A DNA stretch of 64,000 nt from Pseudomonas oryzihabitans (GTDB taxonomy: Bacteria; Pseudomonadota; Gammaproteobacteria; Pseudomonadales; Pseudomonadaceae), in the NCBI RefSeq assembly GCF_014522265.1, contig NZ_CP017024.1, positions 2,640,001 to 2,704,000 of the forward strand, given 5' to 3'. The notes under the pieces were generated by a model. The model saw only the letters and a list, made by a program, of their open reading frames with translations, searched no databases and was not told where the DNA came from. How positions within the stretch are numbered: the stretch's first letter is position 1; every line of letters starts with the position of its first letter. The position numbers and the translations under genes are program-made. Below are positions 38,275 through 47,443 of the stretch, piece after piece.

Positions 38275-39345
38275 CTAGCTGGGGGCCAGCTTGACCAGTT
38301 GCCGGGCCAGCAACGGCCCGGTCAGCACCACCCCGATCAGGCGCAACGCCTGCATGGCCAGCACCAGGCCGACATCGGCATGGGCATCCACCGCGATGAT
38401 GGCCATGGAATCCAGTCCGCCCGGACTGGTCGCCAGGTAGGCGGTAAGAAAGTCCACGTGCATCAGCTTCGCCATCAGCAGGGCCGAGAAGGCACAGAGC
38501 GCGATCAGCAGCAGTGAGGCGAAGATCATCTTGGGCAGGGCGCGCCAGACATAGGCGACCGTGGCCCGGTCGAATCTCAGGCCGACATAGCAGCCCATGG
38601 CGCCATAGGCCGCCGCGAGCAGCAGATGGGGCAGGGTGATGTCCAGCCAGCCGTTGAGTTGCAGCAGGGTGCCCAGGGCGATCGGCAGCAGCAGGGCACC
38701 GGCAGGAAACAGCCGGCCGCCCAGCCAGCTGCCGGCGAGGGCCACCGCCAGGGTCAGCGCCAGGTTGAAGGCGAAGTGGCCGTCCAGGCTGACCACCGTC
38801 GCCTGGTGCCCGGTGCCGCTGCCTTCGGCGCCCAGCAACCGGCCGACCAGGGCACTGATCAGCACCACGCAGACCACCCGGACATATTGCATGGTGGCGA
38901 CGATGCGGGGGTCGGCACCGTATTCCTCGGCCATGGCCACCATGGCGGCCGCGGCGCCAGGCGTGGTGCCCCAGGCAGCGGTACTGCCGGGCAGACCACC
39001 GAAGCGCACCAGCAGGGCGCCGGTGAGCAGGCTGAGCAGCACGGTCAGGGCGGTGGCCAGCAGCATCACCGGCCAGTGTTCGGCGACCGTGAGCAGCACC
39101 GCAGCGGTCATGGCATGGGCGATCAGGCAGCCCACCACGCCCTGGCCGGTCTGGAACAGCCGCCGTGGCAGGCGAATGGTGGCGCCGCAGACGCCAAAGC
39201 CGATGGCCACCAGCATGGGGCCGAGAAAGAGCGCCGCGGGTACTTGCAGCCAGCTGAGTCCGCCGCCGACCAGAGCGGAGCAGAGGATCAGGGCCAGCCA
39301 TTGCAGCAGTGGAGGGTAGGGCGAGGGGGCAGGCGGGGTGGGCAA
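38275..39345 (-). CDS. AbrB family membrane transporter
   Basis: A 356-residue protein with about ten membrane segments, containing the duplicated AbrB unit (CGATIRLPRRLFQTGQGVVG, GSTAAWGTTPGAAAAMVAMA; then VGLRFDRATVAYVWRALPKM and ATSPGGLDSMAIIAVDAHAD). It is a putative ammonia monooxygenase-like/AbrB permease, unrelated to the Bacillus regulator of that name. Substrate unknown. The start is TTG, supported by GGAG six bases upstream. Confidence 0.85.
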   Translation of the reverse strand: MPTPPAPSPYPPLLQWLALILCSALVGGGLSWLQVPAALFLGPMLVAIGFGVCGATIRLPRRLFQTGQGVVGCLIAHAMTAAVLLTVAEHWPVMLLATALTVLLSLLTGALLVRFGGLPGSTAAWGTTPGAAAAMVAMAEEYGADPRIVATMQYVRVVCVVLISALVGRLLGAEGSGTGHQATVVSLDGHFAFNLALTLAVALAGSWLGGRLFPAGALLLPIALGTLLQLNGWLDITLPHLLLAAAYGAMGCYVGLRFDRATVAYVWRALPKMIFASLLLIALCAFSALLMAKLMHVDFLTAYLATSPGGLDSMAIIAVDAHADVGLVLAMQALRLIGVVLTGPLLARQLVKLAPS

Positions 39346-39474
39346 GGCGGTCTCCGGACGGCGGGGGACCGGCGCAGCGTACCGACCCCGGGGCCGACAC
39401 GGGGTCGACCCTGGAGACGATTATACGACCTTTGTCGCTTTCAATGGCCTTTCAGTCACTGAAAAAACCGTTGG

Positions 39475-41472
39475 CTAGCGTACTAGGTGCAGGAACTGCA
39501 GATGGCGTTCGTACTGGTCGAGCATGTCGTTGAGGATCTGCTCGCGGTTGTAGCCCACCAGGTCGTAGTCCTGGCTGCCTTCGGTGAGGTGCACCTCGGC
39601 GCGGTAGTAGCGCCGATTCTTCAGGTGCAGGCCGCCGATGCCGGCGCGGGCAAAGGAGGGCGTGAAGTAGCCCTGCATGATCACCTGGTAGATGAAGGGG
39701 TGCTCTTCGCCATGGCCGATGATGAGTTGCAGGTTGGCGTTGGTGGCGTCGAATTGGGTCTCCACCACCAGGCCCTTCTCCCGCGAGACCTCGACCATCT
39801 CTTCCATGGCTGGCCGCACGGTACTGTCCATGAAGCGATAGACCTCGTCCCGCGAAGGGAAGTACACCGCCTGGGACAGCCGCTGGCGCCAGCCGCCATG
39901 GCGGGCCTTGCCGTTGGTCGCCACCGGCGCCAGCGAATGCAGCCGCGCCCGCTGGCGCTGGGATTCCAGGTGCAGCGCCTTGTGCAGCCCCCACATCATC
40001 AGCAGCACCACCACCGAGAAGGGGAGCGAGGTCAGCACCACCGCGGATTTCAGCGCATCCATGCTGCCGGCGAACAGCAGGCCGCCCGTGACCAGGGCCA
40101 CGGCCGCGCCCCAGAACACCCGCAACCACTTGGGACCGTCTTCATCGGCCTCGCCGCCGGTGGACGACAGGGTCGAGAGCACCACGGTGCCGGAATCGGC
40201 CGAGGTGACGAAGAAGACGAAGCTCACCAGCACGGCGACGCTGATCACCACGCGGCTGGCCGGATAGGTTTCCAGCACCTGATAGAAGACCATGGCCGGA
40301 TCGGTGAGAGCGGTCTGCGCCAGGCCGGTCATGCCCTGGCCGAGGACCAGCTCTAGGGCGCTGTTGCCGAAGATCGACAGCCAGGCCAGGGTGAAGCCCA
40401 GCGGGATGAACAGCACGCCGAAGACGAATTCGCGGATGGTGCGACCGCGCGAGATGCGCGCGATGAATAGCCCGACGAAGGGCGCCCAGGCGATCCACCA
40501 GGCCCAGTAGAACACCGTCCAGCCACCCAGCCAGTCGGACGGCTCGTCATAGGCATAGAGATCGAAGCTCTTGCCCGGCAAGGCCGAGAGATAGTCGCCG
40601 ATGTTCTGGATCAGGGTGTTGAGCAGGTGCTGGGTCGGACCGGCGAACAGCACGAACAGCAGCAGGGCGACGGCCAGCACCATGTTGATGTCGGACATGA
40701 TGCGCACGCCCTTGTCGACACCGGACACGGCCACGGCGATGGCCGCGCCCATCATCAGCACGATGAGGATCAGTTGCACCCAGTGGCTGTGGCTGATGCC
40801 GAACAGGTAGTCGAGGCCGGCATTGAGGTGCAGCACCCCGAAGCCCAGGTCGGCGCCGAGGCCGAAAATGGTGGCGATGATGCCGAAGGCGTCCACGGCG
40901 TGGCCGATGGGCCCGTTGATGCGCTTGCCGATCAGCGGATAGAGCGCCGAACGCAGGGCCAGCGGCAGGTTGTGGCGATAGGCGAAGTAGGCCAGGGCCA
41001 TGGCCACCAGGGCGAACACGCCCCAGCCGTGCAGGCCCCAGTGCAGGAAGAGAATCTGCATGGCCTGGCGCGCGGCTGCCGGATTGCCGCCTTCACCGGC
41101 CGGGGGCTGGGCGAAGTGGGTCAGGGGTTCGGATACGCAAAAGAAGAACAGGGTGATGCTGATGCCCGCGGCGAACAGCATGCCGGCCCAGGACAGATAG
41201 CTGAACTCGGGTTGGTCGTGGTCGGCACCGAGCTTGATCTTGCCGTAGCCGGACAGCGCGGTGACCACCACGAACACCAGATAGAGCGACATGGCCAGCA
41301 GGTAGTACCAGCCGACCGTATTGGCGGCCCAGGTCTGGGCCTGCAGCAGCCAGGCGCCGGCCTGCTCGGGACGGCCGATGACCACCAGGGAAAACAGCAG
41401 GATCACTGCGGCCGCACAATAGAAGGCGGGAGGATTCAGCTTTACGGTGCCGGATGAGGGCGTTGCACTCAT
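39475..41472 (-). CDS. betT: BCCT family choline/betaine transporter, BetT-like
   Basis: A 665-residue carrier with 12 membrane segments, including the BCCT signature tryptophans (TVFYWAWWIAWAPFVGLFIA) and the GMLFAAGIS region. A long soluble C-terminus of about 170 residues (from SRDEVYRFMDSTVRPAMEEM) is typical of BetT-type, proton-coupled, osmotically sensitive choline carriers, unlike the shorter BetS/OpuD. A palindrome at 41506-41535 resembles BetI operators, though no betIBA genes are in the window. Confidence 0.9.
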   Translation of the reverse strand: MSATPSSGTVKLNPPAFYCAAAVILLFSLVVIGRPEQAGAWLLQAQTWAANTVGWYYLLAMSLYLVFVVVTALSGYGKIKLGADHDQPEFSYLSWAGMLFAAGISITLFFFCVSEPLTHFAQPPAGEGGNPAAARQAMQILFLHWGLHGWGVFALVAMALAYFAYRHNLPLALRSALYPLIGKRINGPIGHAVDAFGIIATIFGLGADLGFGVLHLNAGLDYLFGISHSHWVQLILIVLMMGAAIAVAVSGVDKGVRIMSDINMVLAVALLLFVLFAGPTQHLLNTLIQNIGDYLSALPGKSFDLYAYDEPSDWLGGWTVFYWAWWIAWAPFVGLFIARISRGRTIREFVFGVLFIPLGFTLAWLSIFGNSALELVLGQGMTGLAQTALTDPAMVFYQVLETYPASRVVISVAVLVSFVFFVTSADSGTVVLSTLSSTGGEADEDGPKWLRVFWGAAVALVTGGLLFAGSMDALKSAVVLTSLPFSVVVLLMMWGLHKALHLESQRQRARLHSLAPVATNGKARHGGWRQRLSQAVYFPSRDEVYRFMDSTVRPAMEEMVEVSREKGLVVETQFDATNANLQLIIGHGEEHPFIYQVIMQGYFTPSFARAGIGGLHLKNRRYYRAEVHLTEGSQDYDLVGYNREQILNDMLDQYERHLQFLHLVR

Positions 41473-41505
41473 GAGGACTCCTTGCAGACTGCCAAAGGGA
41501 GAATG

Positions 41506-41535
41506 CTTTTTTAATTGATCGTTCGATTAAAAAAG
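41506..41535. promoter_or_regulatory. BetI-like palindrome upstream of betT
   Basis: A 30-bp palindrome centred between 41520 and 41521, with CTTTTTTAATTGATC on the left and GTTCGATTAAAAAAG on the right; 13 of 15 pairs match. The core TTGATCGTTCGATTAA resembles the operators of the choline-sensing repressor BetI. It lies 33 nt upstream of betT. Confidence 0.55.
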
Positions 41536-41685
41536 AATACCACAGGAGGTCCCCGAGGTGAACGCTTCGAGTCAGCGAGGCGTTGAAAGTTGCCGCTTAG
41601 AGGGCTTGCTTATGCCGGTGGTCGACTTTGGTCGAGCCAGGGCCGAATGGTCAGAACCGTGACCTCTTGGCAAAGTCTGTTGGGT

Positions 41686-42090
41686 ATGACTCAGGCATCT
41701 TCTCCCTTCGGCTCCTATCGTCCACTACTGCTTCTGGTAGAGGACGAACCCTTGCTGCGGGAATTGGCTACCGAGGCCCTGGAGTCGCTGGTGGACCTCC
41801 AGGTGGTGGCGATGTCGACCGCCGATGCGGCGCTGAGCTATCTGGAACAGAACGGTGCCCGCATCGACGTGCTCTTCACCGACGTGCGCATGCCGGGACG
41901 CCTGGATGGCGAGGCCCTGGCCCAACTGGTCGCTCAGCGCTGGCCGCACATCCCGGTGATCCTCACCTCCGGCGATCGCTTGACCGTTCCCCGCGGCGCC
42001 GGCCGCACCCGCTTCATGCCCAAGCCCTGGCATATCGACGACATGGCCAATTGCGTCAACGAGGTGCTGGGGCAGAGTCGGGTGGCGTGA
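41686..42090 (+). CDS. Stand-alone response-regulator receiver protein
   Basis: A 134-residue single receiver domain of the CheY type: acidic pair VEDEP, phospho-acceptor Asp in LFTDVRMPG, Ser/Thr in LTSGD and Lys in MPKPWH. There is no output domain and no neighbouring kinase, so it probably takes phosphate from a kinase elsewhere. In-frame starts at 41590 and 41647 would add an unstructured N-terminus; 41686 begins just before the domain. Confidence 0.85.
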   Translation: MTQASSPFGSYRPLLLLVEDEPLLRELATEALESLVDLQVVAMSTADAALSYLEQNGARIDVLFTDVRMPGRLDGEALAQLVAQRWPHIPVILTSGDRLTVPRGAGRTRFMPKPWHIDDMANCVNEVLGQSRVA

Positions 42091-42156
42091 GGAGGCGGTT
42101 GAAAAGTCGGGACCTATGGCCGACTATTCGAGGGCTGATCCAGCTTGAGTCATGCC

Positions 42157-42447
42157 ATGCGACCTTCCTTAGCCCTAGACCTCAAACGCGCAGTAATACG
42201 AGACGCTGCAGCGCGTTTTCGCGTGGCCAATCCGCGGGTATTTGGCTCTGTCCTGGACGGTACCGATCAGGACGGCAGCGATCTCGATCTGCTGGTAGAC
42301 GCATTGCCGGGGGCGACACTGTTTGATCTGGGAGGCCTGCAGGATGAGCTGGAGGAGTTGCTGGGCGTTCCTGTGGATCTGGTGACCCCTGCCGATCTGC
42401 CCGGATCTTTTCGCACTCAGGTCCTGCTGGCAGCACGACCGATATGA
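42157..42447 (+). CDS. mntA: MntA-type nucleotidyltransferase antitoxin
   Basis: A 96-residue minimal nucleotidyltransferase with the signature GSVLDGTDQDGSDLDLLVD (GSx9-10DxD). In type VII toxin-antitoxin systems MntA adds AMP to the tyrosine of HepT and so blocks it. The stop overlaps the hepT start (ATGA). The frame extends to a TTG at 42145; neither start has a strong ribosome site. Confidence 0.87.
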   Translation: MRPSLALDLKRAVIRDAAARFRVANPRVFGSVLDGTDQDGSDLDLLVDALPGATLFDLGGLQDELEELLGVPVDLVTPADLPGSFRTQVLLAARPI

Positions 42448-42785
42448 ATCGCACAGCGGACTATCTGGTTCATATGCAACAGGCGGCCGGCGAAGCCGTA
42501 GGCTTTATCGAGGGCCTCACTCGGGAAGACTTCCTCGAGGACCGCCGGACACAGCAAGCGGTGGTCATGAGCCTGATCATCATTGGCGAAGCGGCGACCA
42601 AGATCATGATCGCGGACGAGGCTTTCACCCAAATGCATCCGCACCTTCCATGGCGCAGCATGAGGGGTATGCGCAACCGTATCGCCCATGGCTATTTCCA
42701 CATCGATCTCGATGTCGTCTGGGAAACCGTCGTTACCGCTCTACCGGAGCTTCTGGAGCAACTGCGTTTGTTACCGGGAAAGTAG
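42444..42785 (+). CDS. hepT: HepT-type HEPN toxin (RNase), DUF86
   Basis: A 113-residue HEPN protein. The catalytic motif Rx4HxY reads RNRIAHGY; the tyrosine is the residue AMPylated by MntA in known pairs. The helical first half (MNRTADYLVHMQQAAGEAVG, SLIIIGEAATKI) is standard for DUF86. The toxin acts as an RNase in characterised systems. It is coupled to mntA by a 4-nt overlap, in antitoxin-toxin order. Confidence 0.88.
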   Translation: MNRTADYLVHMQQAAGEAVGFIEGLTREDFLEDRRTQQAVVMSLIIIGEAATKIMIADEAFTQMHPHLPWRSMRGMRNRIAHGYFHIDLDVVWETVVTALPELLEQLRLLPGK

Positions 42786-42802
42786 CCTGGTAGCTCGCTG
42801 TG

Positions 42803-42838
42803 CCCTCACCCCAACCCTCTCCCAGGGGGAGAGGGGGC
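42803..42838. repeat. CCCTCTCCC hairpin repeat, lone copy
   Basis: CCCTCACCCCAACCCTCTCC followed by CAGGGGGAGAGGGGG folds into a hairpin (CCCTCTCCC against GGGAGAGGG). The same hairpin occurs twice in the repeat island at 51.7 and 52.45 kb. Bases 42839-42954 up to the GH15 stop hold no gene I can support. Confidence 0.7.
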
Positions 42839-42954
42839 TGTCCGAGCGGGTTTCCTGCTTTATCAGCTCCAGCGAGCAAGATCGCGATCCGCTATCGGGC
42901 GGGCACCCGCAGGGGCGGCCGCATCGAGGACCGCCATGGCTGCATCGGCTCGCC

Positions 42955-44784
42955 CTACGGCTGCCATTGCGGATCCTTGCCGCTCAGCTTGCGATCGAGG
43001 AAGAAGGCGGTGCTGATCAGGGCCAGGTGCGACAGGGCCTGGGGCAGGTTGCCGAGGGGATAGCCGCGCTTGTCCAGTTCCTCGGCGTACAGGCCCAGCG
43101 GATTGGCGTAGCCCAACAGCTTTTCGAACTCCAGGTGGGCTTCGTCGACACGACCGGCGCGGGCCAGGCATTCGACGTACCAGAAGGAGCAGGCGACAAA
43201 GGCGCCTTCTTCACCCTTGAGGTTGTCCGCCGGGGTGTCGACCGGGTTGTAGCGGCGGATCATGCCGTCGTAGGCCAGGTTGGTCTTGATGGCGTCGAGG
43301 GTGGACAGCCACATGGGGTCGGTGGCGCTGACGAAGCGTACCAGGGGCATCAGCAGCAGGGCGGCGTCCAGACTCTTGCCGTGGCGGGTCGAGGTGAAAT
43401 GACCCAGTTCGGCGTTCCAGAAGTTGTCCCAGATGTCTTCCTGGATGGCGGCGCGCGCGGCGTACCAGCGTTCATAGGGCATCGGCAGCGAGCGCTTGAC
43501 CGACAGCCGCATGGCGCGGTCGATGGCTACCCAGCACATCAGCCGTGAATGCAGGAAGTGCTCGGGATCGCCGCGCATCTCCCAGATACCGGCATCGGGC
43601 TGGTTCCAGTGTTCGCAGACGTGATCGATCATCCGCACCACGTCCTTCCAGCCATGGTGGGAGATGGCTTCGCCATACTTGTTGGACAGGTAGATGGCGT
43701 CCATCAGCTCGCCGTAGATGTCCAGCTGGACCTGCTTGTAGGCCTCGTTGCCGATGCGCACCGGACTCGAGTTTGCATAGCCCGCCAGGTGGTCGAGGGT
43801 TTCCTCGGGCAGGTCCAGCCCGCCGTCCAGGCGATACATGATCTGCAGCTTTTCCGGGGCGTTGTGGCTGTTTTCCACGCACTGGCCCACCCAGTGGGTG
43901 AAATCCTTGGCTTCCTGGGTGTAGCCCAGGCGCATGAAGGCGTAGACGGTAAAGGAGGCGTCGCGGATCCAGGAGGCGCGATAGTCCCAGTTGCGCTCGC
44001 CACCCAGTGCCTCGGGCAGGCTGAAGGTGGCGGCCGCGGCGATGGAGCCGTGCTTGCAGGAGGTCAGCAGCTTCAGCGCCAGGGCCGAGCGGGTGACCAT
44101 CTCGCGCCAGCGCCCCTGGTAATGGCTCTTGGCGGCCCAGGAAGTCCAGTAGGAGAGGGTGTCCTCGAAGCAGAGATCGCTCTGGCCGGCGACGACCTTG
44201 TCGTCTTCCTTGCAGCCAAAGACGAAATCCAGTTGCTCACCCTGTTCCAGTTCGAACTCGGCCGATGCGGCATTGCCGTCGACCCGCAGGGTGACGCTTG
44301 ACGCCAGGCGCAGGGTCGGCTGGCCAGCGGCCTCGAACAGGGCGCCGCCGTCCACCAGGCGGGCGCGGGTCTCGGCGCGGGCATAGTCGTGGGCCGGCGC
44401 GCAGACCAGGCGGAAGCGGCAGCGGCCGGCCACCACCTGTACGCGGCGGACGATACGCGGCTTGGTATCTTCGCTGCTGCACACCGGCATCAGGTCGGTG
44501 ATCTCGGCGACCCCTTCCGCCGACAGCCAGCGGGTCTGCAGGATGTTGGTATCCGGCAGGTAGAGCTGTTGCTCGCGGGCGTCTTCCCAGACCGGCGCCA
44601 GGCTGAAATAGCCGGCCTTTTCCGAGTCGAGCAGGGCGGCGAACACCGAGGGGCTGTCCAGATTCGGCCAGCAGAAGTGGTCGATGGTGCCGTCGGTGGC
44701 GACCAGGGCGCAGGTACGCAGGTCGCCGATGACACCATGGGCGCCGATACTGCGACGACCCTGTACGGAGGTGGAATCAGCCAT
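42955..44784 (-). CDS. Glycoside hydrolase family 15 (glucoamylase/trehalase type)
   Basis: A 609-residue protein: N-terminal beta domain (GAHGVIGDLRTCALVATDGT, IDHFCWPNLDSPSVFAALLD) and a C-terminal (alpha/alpha)6 barrel with SLPEALGGERNWDYRASWIR, DASFTVYAFMRLGY and GEEGAFVACSFWYVECLARA. It hydrolyses alpha-glucosidic bonds; relatives act on starch-like glucans or trehalose. There is no signal peptide, so it acts in the cytoplasm. The ATG at 44784 overlaps the end of the SDR gene by 8 nt, pointing to one operon. Confidence 0.88.
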   Translation of the reverse strand: MADSTSVQGRRSIGAHGVIGDLRTCALVATDGTIDHFCWPNLDSPSVFAALLDSEKAGYFSLAPVWEDAREQQLYLPDTNILQTRWLSAEGVAEITDLMPVCSSEDTKPRIVRRVQVVAGRCRFRLVCAPAHDYARAETRARLVDGGALFEAAGQPTLRLASSVTLRVDGNAASAEFELEQGEQLDFVFGCKEDDKVVAGQSDLCFEDTLSYWTSWAAKSHYQGRWREMVTRSALALKLLTSCKHGSIAAAATFSLPEALGGERNWDYRASWIRDASFTVYAFMRLGYTQEAKDFTHWVGQCVENSHNAPEKLQIMYRLDGGLDLPEETLDHLAGYANSSPVRIGNEAYKQVQLDIYGELMDAIYLSNKYGEAISHHGWKDVVRMIDHVCEHWNQPDAGIWEMRGDPEHFLHSRLMCWVAIDRAMRLSVKRSLPMPYERWYAARAAIQEDIWDNFWNAELGHFTSTRHGKSLDAALLLMPLVRFVSATDPMWLSTLDAIKTNLAYDGMIRRYNPVDTPADNLKGEEGAFVACSFWYVECLARAGRVDEAHLEFEKLLGYANPLGLYAEELDKRGYPLGNLPQALSHLALISTAFFLDRKLSGKDPQWQP

Positions 44785-45580
44785 TGTCTTCGAATCCCGG
44801 ATAGAGGCACATGCCGCCGTCGACGAACAGGGTGGTGCCGACGATGTAGTCGGCCAGGTCGCTGGCGAGAAAGACCGCCGCGTTGCCCACGTCGTCGACA
44901 TGGCCGACGCGCTTGTAGGGGATCAGCCTGAGCAGTTCGCGGGCCTTGGCCTCGTCGCCGGTCACCTCTTCATTGATGGCGGTGGCGATGGCGCCCGGGG
45001 CGATGCTGTTGACGCGGATGCCCTCGGCGGCGACTTCCTGGGCCAGGCTGCGCATCAGCAGATTGACCCCGCCCTTGGAGGCGGCGTAGTTGACGTGTCC
45101 AGCCCAGGGAATGACCTCGTGCACCGAGCTCATGTGGATGATCTTGCCGAGGGCGCGGGAAATGTTCTCGTCGCGGCCCTGCTTGCGGAACTGGCGGATC
45201 GCCGCCTGGGCGCAGAGAAATTGGCCGGTAAGGTTGGTGTTGATCACCGTGTTCCAGTCCTTGAGGGACATGTCGGCCACCGCCGCGTCCTTTTGCAGAC
45301 CGGAGTTGGCGACCAGGATGTCCAGGCGGCCGAAGGCTTCCAGGGTGCGCTCGAACAGGGCCTTGACCGCGTCCTCGTCGCCGACGTCACCGCCCACGGC
45401 GATGGCGCGGCCTCCGGCGTCCTGGATGCGCCTGGCCAGTTCTTCGGCAGGTTCGGCGTGGGAGTGGTAGTTGATGGCGACGGCGGCACCGGCCTTGCCC
45501 AGGGCTTCGGCAACGGCGGCGCCGATCCCGGAGCTGCCGCCGGTGACCAGGGCGACCTGGCCGTTGAGGGAAAGCTGCAT
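44777..45580 (-). CDS. Short-chain dehydrogenase, glucose 1-dehydrogenase-like
   Basis: A 267-residue SDR. TGGSSGIG binds NAD(P); NSG and the catalytic set Ser (SSVHEVIPW), Tyr and Lys (YAASKGG) are intact; PGAIATAIN and the C-terminal DGGMCLYPGFEDNG fit glucose 1-dehydrogenases. It is translated just before the GH15 hydrolase, so it could oxidise the glucose released. That link is inferred from the gene pair. Confidence 0.85.
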   Translation of the reverse strand: MQLSLNGQVALVTGGSSGIGAAVAEALGKAGAAVAINYHSHAEPAEELARRIQDAGGRAIAVGGDVGDEDAVKALFERTLEAFGRLDILVANSGLQKDAAVADMSLKDWNTVINTNLTGQFLCAQAAIRQFRKQGRDENISRALGKIIHMSSVHEVIPWAGHVNYAASKGGVNLLMRSLAQEVAAEGIRVNSIAPGAIATAINEEVTGDEAKARELLRLIPYKRVGHVDDVGNAAVFLASDLADYIVGTTLFVDGGMCLYPGFEDNG

Positions 45581-45664
45581 GTCCAGACTCCTGCGCAGAA
45601 AAGGTGTCTGACTGCTGACCGTTGCGCTCGCGTCTAGGTTCAGCCCGCGAGCGTTGCCGGATGT

Positions 45665-47311
45665 TCAGGCACGGGTGGTGCGGAACAGACTCATGCGGCG
45701 TTCCAGGTCTTCGGCCAGCTCCGCCAGCTGACGACTGGCCCCGGCGATCTGCTGCGACCCACTGGCGGTTTCCAGGGTGGCCGCGTGGATGCGATTGATG
45801 TTTTCGTTGACCTCTTCGGCCACGGCGGTCTGTTGCGCCGCGGCGGTGGCGATCTGCGCATTCATGGCGTTCACCGAGCCGACGTCCGCCTGGATGGCTG
45901 TCAGGGCCGCGACGGCGCGCTGGGTCAGCTCGGCGGTCTCGTGGGCCTGGCCGCGACTCTCTTCCATCTGCGCCGCGGCGCGTCCGGCACCTTCCTGCAG
46001 GGTGGCGATCATGCCGCGGATCTCGCGGGTCGATTCCTGGGTACGGGTCGCCAGGTTGCGGACCTCATCGGCCACCACGGCGAAACCGCGGCCCTGCTCT
46101 CCGGCGCGGGCGGCCTCGATGGCGGCATTCAGCGCCAGCAGGTTGGTCTGCTCGGCGATGCCGTTGATGACGGCGACGATGTTCTCGATGCTGGCGCTGT
46201 CGCTGGAGACCTGCTGCACGGTGACGCTGGCCTGCTCCAGGGCCTGCACCAGCTGACCGATGGCCTGGCCGGAGCTGGCGACCAGCCGGTTGCCGGTGTC
46301 CACCTGGGCACTGGCATTGCCGGTGGCCTGGGCGGCCTGGGCCGCGTAGCCGGCGACCTCGCCGATGGTGGCGGCCAGCTCGGTGACGGCGGCGGCCATG
46401 TGCTGGGCCTGGTTGGACTGCACATCGGTGTGGCGCTGGTTGGTCTGGGCGGTGTCCTGCAACTGGGCGGCAGCGGCGGCGACCGAACTGGCGGTATGGC
46501 GGACCTGGACGATGGTCTCGCCCAGGTGCGCGGTGGCGCTGCCCAGGGTGCCCATCACGCTGTCCGGATGACGGGTGGCGGGGCGCTCGTCCAGGTGCCC
46601 CTCGGCCAGCCGGCGGATGGCGGCGGCCACGACATGGGGTTCGCCGCCCAGGGTCGCGCCCATCTGGCGGATGATCAGGATGGAGACGGTCACGCTCAGC
46701 AGCAGGGCGAGGGCGCAGGTCACCAGCATCAGCCAGCGGAAGCCACCGGCGATGCCGCGGACCTCGGCCAGATGGCCGCTGGCGATGGCTTCCTCATGAT
46801 CGATGAGCGCATTGATGCGCTTGAGCCACTCGACATAGGCCGGCGAAACGCGCTCCAGCAGGAACATCCGGGCGCCTTCCAGATCACCGGCCTGGCGCAG
46901 TTGCAGCAGGCGATCGGTCAGCGGCAGGGCGGTGCCTTCTATGTCCTTGATGGCCGCCAGCAGGCGCTGTTCCTCGGCAGTGGCGCCCTGGCTGGCATAC
47001 AGCTGATCCATGGGCTCGGCGGACTGGCGATAGAAGGCCTTGAGGCGATCGATGTCGGCCAGGCGGCTGGCCAGAGGCGCGGCGTCGTGGATCAGTACCG
47101 TATCGCGAATGGCGATGGCGCGGTCGTGTACGCTGCCGCGGAAGTTGATGGCGTAACGCTGCTTGACGCTGGCGCCCTGGCTGACGGCGGTCAGGGTGTC
47201 ATCGATGACGCCGACCCGCTGGACGCCGACGAGGGTGATCAGCAGCATCAGCACCAGGATCAGGCCGAAGCCCAGGCCCAGGCGGGCGGCCATGGAAAGA
47301 GGGGTGCGCAT
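45665..47311 (-). CDS. Methyl-accepting chemotaxis protein, 4HB-type sensor
   Basis: A 548-residue chemoreceptor: membrane segment 12-32, a periplasmic four-helix bundle to about residue 190, second membrane segment ([20 protein letters not shown]), HAMP, then the cytoplasmic coiled coil. The signalling tip is [20 protein letters not shown] then [20 protein letters not shown]. The ligand is unknown. A CRP/Vfr-type site lies 23 nt upstream of the start codon. Confidence 0.93.
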   Translation of the reverse strand: MRTPLSMAARLGLGFGLILVLMLLITLVGVQRVGVIDDTLTAVSQGASVKQRYAINFRGSVHDRAIAIRDTVLIHDAAPLASRLADIDRLKAFYRQSAEPMDQLYASQGATAEEQRLLAAIKDIEGTALPLTDRLLQLRQAGDLEGARMFLLERVSPAYVEWLKRINALIDHEEAIASGHLAEVRGIAGGFRWLMLVTCALALLLSVTVSILIIRQMGATLGGEPHVVAAAIRRLAEGHLDERPATRHPDSVMGTLGSATAHLGETIVQVRHTASSVAAAAAQLQDTAQTNQRHTDVQSNQAQHMAAAVTELAATIGEVAGYAAQAAQATGNASAQVDTGNRLVASSGQAIGQLVQALEQASVTVQQVSSDSASIENIVAVINGIAEQTNLLALNAAIEAARAGEQGRGFAVVADEVRNLATRTQESTREIRGMIATLQEGAGRAAAQMEESRGQAHETAELTQRAVAALTAIQADVGSVNAMNAQIATAAAQQTAVAEEVNENINRIHAATLETASGSQQIAGASRQLAELAEDLERRMSLFRTTRA

Positions 47312-47333
47312 GGGAACCTCAGGAATCTATCGG

Positions 47334-47353
47334 AATGTGATATGGATCACATT
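47334..47353. promoter_or_regulatory. CRP/Vfr-type binding site upstream of the chemoreceptor
   Basis: AATGTGATATGGATCACATT contains TGTGA-N6-TCACA with perfect symmetry over 7 outer pairs, the full CRP consensus; Vfr of Pseudomonas binds the same kind of site. It lies 23-42 nt upstream of the chemoreceptor start, close enough that bound Vfr could block as well as activate. Confidence 0.7.
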
Positions 47354-47443
47354 TTGTGGTAAAGGTTTGCGCGATAACTCTTTTCCGGGGCGAGCGGTCA
47401 TGGCCTCGGGATGAGTGGCCGTGCCAGAGCGACTGGCCAGGAT

